Shown here one piece after another: positions 58,701 through 64,000 of a DNA stretch of 64,000 bases. The stretch's first letter is position 1. Every line of letters begins with the position of its first letter. Position numbers and translations under genes: made by a program. Origin of the DNA: Pseudeuparius sepicola (taxonomy: Eukaryota; Arthropoda; Insecta; Coleoptera; Anthribidae); contig OY987298.1 in NCBI GenBank assembly GCA_963920635.1, forward strand, positions 131,511,735 to 131,575,734, given 5' to 3'. The notes beneath the pieces were generated by a model. It searched no databases. It was not told the DNA's origin and saw only the letters and a list, made by a program, of their open reading frames with translations.

Positions 58701-60405
58701 CCAAACACCTGGCTAACTGCGACATTTTTTATACCCCCAAAATTCAAGAAATCATATTAGGCATTTTTTTATCAAAAAAATTTACTAAAAAAAGTTGTTT
58801 AGAATGAACCAAAAATCCCAAATCCAAAGTTTTATCAAAATCAAAAAATAAAAAATTTCCGAAAAAAAAATTAAAGGTCCAAAAATCACATTTTAATCAA
58901 TTTTTACGGTTAGCAAAGTTAATTTTTTAACTTCAAATTTCCATGGCACACTTTGCTATAGAAATTCATAAAATGTGATTTTTGGACCTTAAATTTATTT
59001 TTTCGGAATTTTTTTATTTTTTGATTTTGATAAAACTTTGGATTGGGGATTTTTGGTTCATTCTAAACAACTTTTTTTTAGTAAATTGTTTTGATAAAAA
59101 AATGCCTAATACCTATGATTTCTTGAATTTTGGGGGTATAAAAAATGTCGCAGTTAGCCAGGTGTTTGGTTTTCAAAACAATTAGAAGGTGTGTCGAATG
59201 TTATTTTCAGAGACCTACCTATCTAACAAAAAAAAAATCAAAATCGGAGCAAAAATAACAATTTTAGAGAGGGCCACACTGTATACTTAGTACTCTTAAA
59301 TTAAATTTTAGAGAAAACATATACATAGTATGAAGAGTTGTTTAGAATTTCGGTGCTTTTATGATTTACCCCCTATAGAAAATAAAACCACTGTATTTAA
59401 TATATCAGTTCCGTTTTAGAGATGATTTATCATTTATAAACACGAGTGTCATAACAATTAATTCGTTTGAACAGTAATACAGTAATAATTATGGCCCCTG
59501 CAAAATAAAAACGAAAAAATACTAATTTTTTGGTGCGTATACTTTCTGCCGATCACTGCATATTTCACAGCCTTTGCTCAATGTTCACTCAGAGATGTTA
59601 TCAACCATCAAAAATAAAATACAAAATCATATAAAATTTTAGGACAGCAATACTGACGGAAATTAGTTTTATTTGGCGTATCACAAGGGATTCTATGTTT
59701 GATTCTATTCCAAAAATATACAGTAAAGCGTCCGGCCCCCACTTTTAAAATTGATTTTTTTTTTCTTAAAATATTGCCACACTCTCTGTCAAATCAAACT
59801 TTAAATTATTTAAAACTACCCCATTTCCTGAGTATTTTAGATGGGATGGGACTGTACGTTCCTACTGTAGAAAACTGTATCTATACCTCACCCAAACTCG
59901 TTTAATTACTGGATGCATTGCGCATTGTTTGCGCATACTTATAGAATCATGTGTTTAACGCTGATAAGTAAAATTAAAAGCGGCAAACAGAGAGTGATAA
60001 AACTGGAAAATGAGAAATAGTCCCGTGAAGAGCAGATGAACTGCTCTTTCATATTAAGTATATTCATTTTTGTATTCCCAAATGAACTAGCGATATTTGG
60101 TTGCGTCCTTGCCACAGTCTATCTGCATATTTCATGTTTCCAGGTATTGGTACGACAGAAAATCGGCCCAGGTGGTTGACCAGCGCATTCAGAAAGGTCT
60201 GTTCCTGTTCGCGTGCACCAACTCTTGCATGAATCCGATCGTCTACGGGGTGTTCAACATCCGCGCCAGACGGACGGGTTTGAAGGTGAGGCCGAGACTC
60301 AACACCCTCAACCTCACCAGCAACCACCGCCCGACGGCCTGCGTGACCACCCCTACAGAATCGCGCCTGCCGCCTATAGAGATTTCTCTCAAAACACTCG
60401 AGTAG
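46408..60405 (+). CDS. AKHR: Adipokinetic hormone receptor (AKHR), six coding exons
   Basis: Exons 46408-46731, 50218-50366, 50538-50646, 52666-52873, 55441-55567 and 60144-60405 sum to 1179 bases, encoding 392 residues. All introns are GT-AG and all phases agree. It is a class A GPCR of the GnRH-receptor group. In insects AKHR binds adipokinetic hormone at the fat-body plasma membrane and triggers lipid and sugar release. Visible marks are glycosylation sites N41 (NSS) and N205 (NIT), the disulfide pair C133-C212, DRY at 157-159, CWTP at 296-299 and NPIVY at 336-340. VEAHP.., QCVTYN and VDQRIQKGLFLFACTN favour AKHR over corazonin or ACP receptors. The length is normal for the family. A conventional non-coding first exon is expected upstream. 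No damage is seen. Confidence 0.95.
46755..46967. mobile_element. MITE with TAGTCCACCTTACGAGAG ends, AKHR intron 1
   Basis: It has about 38 bp of inverted ends (TAGTCCACCTTACGAGAGAA and inverse) and TA on each side (46753-46754 and 46968-46969). It is 213 bp long and sits just after the exon 1 donor. Confidence 0.8.
46981..48467. mobile_element. Tc1/mariner-type TIR element, AKHR intron 1
   Basis: CAGTGTCCTCCAAAAAGTTC at the left is the inverse of the right end (GAACTTTTTGGAGGACACTG). TA flanks both sides (46979-46980 and 48468-48469). The arms pair for about 150 bases (TGACCCACTCAAACGTGGTC and inverse). A short ATG frame at 47713 stops after 16 codons, so no transposase is intact. Confidence 0.8.
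48680..49041. mobile_element. Foldback, CAGGGTTATTGGTAATTC family
   Basis: CAGGGTTATTGGTAATTCTA is mirrored by the right end (..GAATTACCAATAACCCTG). The arms include GGAGGTAAGGAGTAAATTTA and its inverse. Confidence 0.8.
50218..50366 (+). CDS. AKHR: AKHR exon 2: TM2-TM3 and DR of DRY
   Basis: It encodes residues 109-157 plus two bases of 158 (VTFLMMPLEIAWAVTV.., ..FRTFGLFLSSFILCCISID). The acceptor is TTTTTCTAG and the donor AG|GTAAAT. The sequence before the acceptor (ATACAGGATGATTTTTCTAG) matches the tip of the TACAGGATGA foldback family, so a transposon end may supply this splice site. Confidence 0.9.
50538..50646 (+). CDS. AKHR: AKHR exon 3: end of DRY, IL2, TM4
   Basis: It begins with the last base of R158, then YYAVLKPLHMHAALDRRERI through VCSLPQ (residues 158-194). 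The acceptor is ACATTTCAG and the donor CAG|GTAAAG. Intron 2 is only 171 bp. Confidence 0.9.
51361..51478. repeat. Palindromic MITE, copy 2
   Basis: AGGTACCTCGCACTGAAGTT..ATGACTCATGTGG pairs with CCACATGAGTCAT..TTGGTACAT. Same family as 1630-1746. Confidence 0.7.
51830..52158. repeat. ACAGGGTGTTTT-ended repeat
   Basis: It begins ACAGGGTGTTTTTTACGGAA and ends GGCCACCCTGT. A CCCYCTAGCGGC motif occurs at about 51711 and 52018 as a direct repeat. Only the tips are inverted. Confidence 0.5.
52168..52260 (+). repeat. Short dispersed repeat with ACTACGG hairpin, copy 2
   Basis: ACTACGG..CCGTAGT hairpin followed by TTGAGCGAATGCTATCCTA and CCCTAGCCGCA. It matches 42846-42950 inverted. Confidence 0.65.
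52666..52873 (+). CDS. AKHR: AKHR exon 4: ECL2, TM5, start of IL3
   Basis: Residues 195-263 plus one base. It includes EAHPNITWYYQCVTYN with the conserved C212 and glycosylation site N205, and TM5 (FGMIMMYVFPLTVIVFCYGS). The acceptor is TTTTTCAG and the donor ATG|GTGAGT. Confidence 0.92.
53019..53055. repeat. Micro-palindrome insertion, 37 bp, CACAGA family
   Basis: It begins CACAGACCTATATAGCTTCG and ends ATATGTCTGTG, flanked by CTAATAG on both sides (53012-53018 and 53056-53062). Its first 20 bases are identical to the fragment in hAT copy 2 near 44212. It is in AKHR intron 4. Confidence 0.88.
53083..53421. repeat. Near-perfect 158-bp inverted repeat with 23-bp loop
   Basis: Arm 53083-53240 is mirrored at 53264-53421 with almost no mismatches (for example CTCGCGACAAGCTTTTATAT and inverse). 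Transcription of the AKHR intron would give a long hairpin. No target duplication or family member is seen in the window. Confidence 0.85.
53551..54010. repeat. 122-bp tandem repeat, four copies
   Basis: Units start at 53551, 53673, 53795 and 53917, exactly 122 bases apart and nearly identical. Each has TCCGCCATGTTGGATTTAGA, a TGACGTCA palindrome (TGACGTGA in the third) and AAATTTCAGCTCGATCGG. The last unit continues into GAAGATATCTGCTTCAAAAT and a CATA tail, which resembles the 3' end of a non-LTR retrotransposon. Confidence 0.88.
54060..54093. repeat. (TACA)n microsatellite tail
   Basis: About eight TACA units directly follow the 122-bp array. Simple-repeat tails of this kind are seen on some RTE-like elements and their SINEs. 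Confidence 0.75.
54275..54763. mobile_element. Foldback, TACAGGATGA family, copy 3 (shortened)
   Basis: ATACAGGATGATTTTTTAAA..CTGCCACCGCTATTTT is mirrored at the right (..GCAGTGGTAG..AATCATCCTGTA). The arms match 27745 and 28794, and the centre is shorter. Confidence 0.7.
55441..55567 (+). CDS. AKHR: AKHR exon 5: IL3 and TM6
   Basis: Residues 264-305 plus two bases (RSSLAFLGKAKIRTLKMT then TM6 with CWTPYQFM). The acceptor is TTGATTCCAG and the donor TTTG|GTAAGT. Confidence 0.92.
55640..55714. repeat. (AT)n microsatellite
   Basis: About 75 bases of uninterrupted AT lie 73 bases after the AKHR exon 5 donor. Likely length-polymorphic. Confidence 0.95.
55803..56484. mobile_element. Foldback, CAGTGTGTCCA family
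   Basis: CAGTGTGTCCACGGATCGGG at the left pairs with CCATGGAAAATGGACACACTG at the right. The arms include AATATGAAAATGTTTCAAG-type inverses (GAAATATTTTCATTTTTATATG). Tips of the same family occur at about 3228 and 34553. Confidence 0.65.
56485..57624. other. AKHR intron 5 segment, unrecognised
   Basis: There are two moderately GC-rich patches (56700-56960 and 57060-57130) but no supported exon or element. Confidence 0.4.
57625..58344. mobile_element. Foldback related to the ACAGGGTGAG family
   Basis: ACAGGTGCCGAGTTTTTTTT..CAGTATGGGGATCTCGGAAA is mirrored at the right (TTTCCGAGGTCCCCATACCG..CAGCCTGT). The arms carry GTTAAGTGGGGAAAGAATTG, as in the 14610 element, but are diverged. Confidence 0.7.
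58572..59283. mobile_element. Foldback, TACAGTGYGGCCC family
   Basis: TACAGTGCGGCCCGTTTGGA pairs with the right end (..GAGAGGGCCACACTGTA). Arms of about 340 bp are nearly fully complementary (CCAGGTGTTTGGTTTTCAAA and inverse). Confidence 0.82.
60144..60405 (+). CDS. AKHR: AKHR exon 6: ECL3, TM7, C-terminal tail
   Basis: It completes W306, then YWYDRKSAQVVDQRIQKGLF, TM7 with NPIVY and a serine/threonine-rich tail ending ISLKTLE and TAG. The acceptor is ATGTTTCCAG. It is GC-rich compared with the intron. Confidence 0.93.
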
Positions 60406-62800
60406 AATTTTATGTGTTGTTTAGTTTGAGGTGACCCTCCGATGCTCCTTACTACAACTCGATTTACAAGCGTTACTCATTCCTCTTACTTATGAAGACC
60501 AAACACCGAGATCTGTAGCCATCTTTTATCGAGTTGCTTTCTGTTTCCTTCTATGAAACGGCGCCAGTTCTTGTGTAAAGTAGATATGCATCTAAGAATT
60601 CATTCGATTTTAATTATCCCAGCTTTGTATAATGATCATTCCTGACTGAAACTGGAGACTGACTAACTAAGGTCTGTATGTAAATAGGCTGTATGTGCAG
60701 GAAATATTTATGGGTGTTGTTCCATGCACAGTCGCCTTTCAAAATTTTACAATATTCTGTGCATGTAAAGAACCAAAGATTTTGTGATTTTATATCCCTC
60801 ATTTAAACTATTTGTGCTTCAAATTTGCAACCTAGTACCCCCACATGTTTTTTCTTACCTCAGGACCATGATATTTATAAATCCTGTATATTGGCATTCA
60901 TTGCATCGACTCTACCTGGAGCCCCGTTATGAGGAGAGTCACAATGTTAAAATTATATCCCACTCAATTTTGAATAAAAGCAATAAATCAGACGATTGAA
61001 GCTATAAAGGGGGTGGAAATATGTCGAAGTCACAATATGACACCTCTACTTATAAATTTCAAAACCCCTTTTTGGCAACTTATTTTAAGCTAGGGTCAAC
61101 CATCTTTATTTTGTAAATGACATGGCAACATTTTTTGCATTTTAGGAAAGACCTTATTAGTTTTCTTATAAAAAAATATAATTCTCCTGTAAATCCTCTC
61201 CTGAAAGAATCCTGTTGAGAAACGATAATTCGAAAACAAATCCCATGGTTGTGTATTCTAATTGAACCAAGACACATCTGGACCTGTTTACTAAAAGTGG
61301 ATATTATACATTGTGTTCGAGTTCAGGTGGATGCTTACTGTATATTTTTCTATAAAATTAGAATGTAATATTAATTATTAAAAAATATTGTTCCTTTTAT
61401 TGTCCGGCCATTGTAAAATCCAAAGTAATCTGCCCTAAAAATACTGGGTACGGTACCCAGTACTTAGGTACCCAGAGTACCTACCTATAAATATAGTAGG
61501 CACCTATGCATTTATTTTATTTATTTAAGACATTATGAAAATTGAGAAAATAATTGGAACTTATGATTGGGATCGGTTACTTCGTTATGGAATTCAAAAT
61601 TTTGTTTATTATTATGAGGTGAAATTTTCATATATTATATTCTCCTATCCTAATGACACATCTCAGAATTCAGAAACATTTCCTCCATCATTAAAAATAA
61701 CGAAACTGACACAAATTAGGCGCGTTTTATAGCAGCTCCATTCTCTACAAGCAGCAACCTGACATCGTTTTATTGCATTATCTTTTCTCTACCAGTGCTG
61801 TCGACTTTGCCATCTCCTAAGCAAGTAAAGAAAGTAGGGAAATGGTGGGAAGTATAATTTCTTGTGTTTTGTGTTTATAGTAACGTACAACCACAGAATA
61901 ATTATTAGAACCTGCAGCATTAACAACCCTTGCAGCCGCACAAGTCATGTAGAAGATTTTTTTGTTTATTTTCTGCACTGGTAGAGGTTGTTGAAAGATT
62001 ACCAGCTGGGGGGGGGATAGGTTATGTGGATCTTTGATATTGACATTTTGATGACATTTATCATGATTTGCGTTTTTATCACGCCGTCCTTTTGTTTCAC
62101 CATTTGCTCCATCAGTGGGAAGCAAAAAAATGCGTCTATTGTTTGAGATGTAGGTACTTTTTATTTTACAAAAACTGGTCTACCTGTATAAGGCCTGTTT
62201 CGGCAGGACTTCAACCGGGCAGAAATTTGAGGTTTTGTACCACTGCGCATGCTCCTGACAGTGTCAACTGATTAGAAACGGTTTGGAGTTCTGCGGAAAC
62301 AGACCTATTACATTTGTAGCGCACTGTATGTCGCATTCGACCTTATGTTATAAGTTGAAACGAAAGCTGTGAATTATTTTATTAAATATTTTTTATTTTT
62401 CTTTTTGATTTTTGTTGTTTTGTGGAATGTACTTGCGTGTTGTGTTTTCAATTTTTTGTATTGTATTTTTCTTGTAGATGAAGGTAATTGTGTAGTTTTA
62501 GCATTAGGTATATAATATTGTTTCAGAATGATGTATACGTAAATACTAGATATGGGTACACCACACCCCGTATTGCAGAATTCTTTGCTACTTAATGTTT
62601 AAATATAGACTGAACATTATAAATTTTGAATATACCAGTTTTTGAGAGATACAAATTTTATCTCTATTCTCGATTTGGGACCGAAGCTATATTTTACCTA
62701 ATAGTCCTACGAAGTCTATTAAACATACACGACATTTAGAATGTTATCACCTACCTTACATAATGACCTACATAATGATATAATACAAATCTATCAGATG
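60406..62800. other. AKHR 3' UTR and downstream intergenic DNA
   Basis: The first strong poly(A) signals are at 60973-60987. Beyond about 61000 nothing is recognised. There is no further gene before the element at 62801. Confidence 0.5.
60973..60987 (+). terminator. Polyadenylation signals (two AATAAA)
   Basis: AATAAA at 60973-60978 and 60982-60987 are the first tight pair downstream of the AKHR stop. They would give a 3' UTR of about 600 bases. Confidence 0.5.
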
Positions 62801-63374
62801 TAGGGGAGACCTGGGTTGGAAGTCACATTTTTTTCTTTTGCATTTTTAGTGCCCATGTTCTTAGTTTAGCAATGATATTTATACATCAATGAATAGTGTA
62901 TTTATTCTAGTTTGAAAAGAAATAAATACTTTTTCTCTAACATTATATATTGAGGAAATATTTTTTTATGATAAAAGAGAAGTGTGACTTTTAACCCCGT
63001 GTCAGGGATGGTTGTCACAATGTCTGGAGTAGGTAGTCACATAGTAAATTAAGTGGAGGAATATAAAAGAAACACCTATTTAAAACAAATGAGTATATTT
63101 TTATTAAAGATAAAATGTTGTACGTAAATAATTGTACCCAAGAAAAGAACGAAAAACGTCTTATTCATAATAAAAAAATAATAATAACCAAAATTGGCTT
63201 TAAGCCAGTAAGTAACTCAGAATTCTGGTAAAGAAAATAACAAAAATATAATAATTATAGTTAGTCACTAATCTCTTTGGACGCAATATTTTTTAATTAA
63301 AAATACCTAACCTAACGACGAAATTATATTTAGTCAATCTGAATATTCAGAATCATACTTTTGGCAAAGGTAGC

Positions 63375-63674
63375 TCAGGTGAGCAATGAGCATGCTTCGT
63401 GAGCCCATAATTTGCAATCCTGGCACTGAATCCATACTTCCCTAGACTTGCTTGCAGAGTATGGAGACAAGCAGACCAAGCAAAACTCTTCATTCTCTTC
63501 CTCGTCTTCGTCGTTGTCAACTGCTTTCTTGTTAATTTTCTTTCCTTTAGTAGCCTTTTCCTTTTCCTTGTTCTCACTGAACACACCTCTCGATACTTTC
63601 TTCTTCTTCGCTTCTTGTTCCTTTTTTTTATCTTCTAAATAGGCACAGAGTAATAATTTATTCTGTGAAATAGG
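63375..63674 (-). pseudogene. Transposase C-terminus with PHD-like zinc finger, interrupted
   Basis: The minus strand reads a lysine/glutamate-rich linker and then EEFCLVCLSPYSASKS and VWIQCQDCKLWAHEAC. The C-x2-C ... W-I-Q-C-x2-C-x2-W-A-H-E-x-C pattern is the PHD-like tail found on many insect Tigger/pogo (DDE_1) transposases. A 24-bp palindrome plus its 7-bp duplication (31 bases, not a multiple of three) at 63644-63674 breaks the frame upstream. Confidence 0.7.
63644..63667. repeat. Micro-palindrome insertion, 24 bp, CACAGA family
   Basis: It begins CACAGAGTAATAA and ends TTTATTCTGTG, flanked by AAATAGG on both sides (63637-63643 and 63668-63674). Leaving out the insert and one flank makes the transposase frame continuous here. 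Confidence 0.85.
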
Positions 63675-64000
63675 TATTTTCCGGTGTGTCTGTTAGAATT
63701 GCCAACAAAAAAAAAGACAGCACACATGCATGAGGTTGGTTGTCACATGTGACTACCAGCCCCAGTCAATCTGAGACAACCTGCCCCAAAACACGTTTTA
63801 GAACCTAACCTCCAAAAATAAATGTGAATCAATGTTTATTTGAAAAACCATATAACGATATCATGAAACACATATTTAACATCATAAATACTCGAAAAGA
63901 TATACTATCATGCAAAATTTAAGGTTACTTATGAGACTCGACACAGATGCACAAAAAATTACTTTTGCTGTGTGAAAACAATGAACGCACATGTCTCCGT

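Larger units (their letters stand above)
62801..64000 (-). mobile_element. 3' part of a Tigger/pogo-like element
   Basis: TA then GGGGAGACCTGGGTTGGAAG at 62801 looks like a pogo-type end. A GGTTGTCACA motif recurs inside (near 62828, 63010, 63034, 63730 and 63745). The transposase remnant on the minus strand ends at about 63375. The other end lies outside the window. Confidence 0.6.

Noticed and set aside
60685..60770. CATGCACAG/CTGTGCATG pair as a CACAGA-family member
   Set aside because: Opposite arm order, long loop and no duplication.
61443..61470. Palindrome ACTGGGTAC..GTACCCAGT as another micro-palindrome insertion
   Set aside because: No matching 7- or 8-bp flanks; could be a local GGTACC-rich repeat.

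Overview
This is a window of insect nuclear DNA: AT-rich, intron-containing and dominated by transposable elements. The insect call rests on a recognisable adipokinetic hormone receptor (AKHR), a receptor class found in arthropods, with GT-AG introns full of insect-type repeats. The order is not determinable from sequence reading alone. Hemiptera and Coleoptera are guesses.

Host genes. (1) 1439-3523 (+) holds the last two coding exons of an otherwise off-window gene whose C-terminus weakly resembles a death-fold (CARD-like) domain. (2) 5176-7176 (-) is a single-exon 666-residue protein with three tandem TARG1/OARD1-type macrodomains; only the third keeps both catalytic residues. (3) 46408-60405 (+) is a complete six-exon AKHR gene encoding 392 residues. 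All six exons join in frame, and DRY, CWxP and NPxxY are intact. Its introns total about 12.8 kb and are packed with MITEs and foldbacks.

Mobile DNA fills most of the rest. 8.0-16 kb: foldbacks, a tandem tRNA-derived SINE-like array, a hAT-like insert and a 2.4-kb TIR element. 15.9-20.5 kb: three copies of one short MITE, one split by a solo LTR. 20.7-27.2 kb: a hAT element split by a TA-flanked element with 79-bp perfect TIRs, which holds an intact Tc1-type DD34E transposase gene (23144-24148) and several further insertions; an unoccupied paralogue lies at 30508-31543. 27.7-41.3 kb: many long foldbacks whose ends read like TACAGGGTG or TACAGGATG, a decayed non-LTR retrotransposon fragment on the minus strand, and a MITE with iterated end motifs. 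44.2-46.1 kb: a second copy of the window-start hAT element, ending about 320 bp before the AKHR start codon. 62.8-64 kb: the 3' part of a Tigger/pogo-like element with a PHD-like C-terminus on the minus strand.

Most unusual observation: at least ten very short (18-74 bp) palindromes, each starting with C and ending with G, each flanked by a 7-bp or 8-bp direct repeat. Three lie inside repeats whose other copies show the empty site, and one interrupts a decayed transposase frame. Two families recur (CACAGA...TCTGTG and CATTGAG...CTCAATG). Most of the 7-bp flanks fit a symmetric nTnnnAn pattern. They look like ultra-small mobile palindromes, or remnants left by a transposase or DNA-repair process, and are the best candidate here for an undescribed system.
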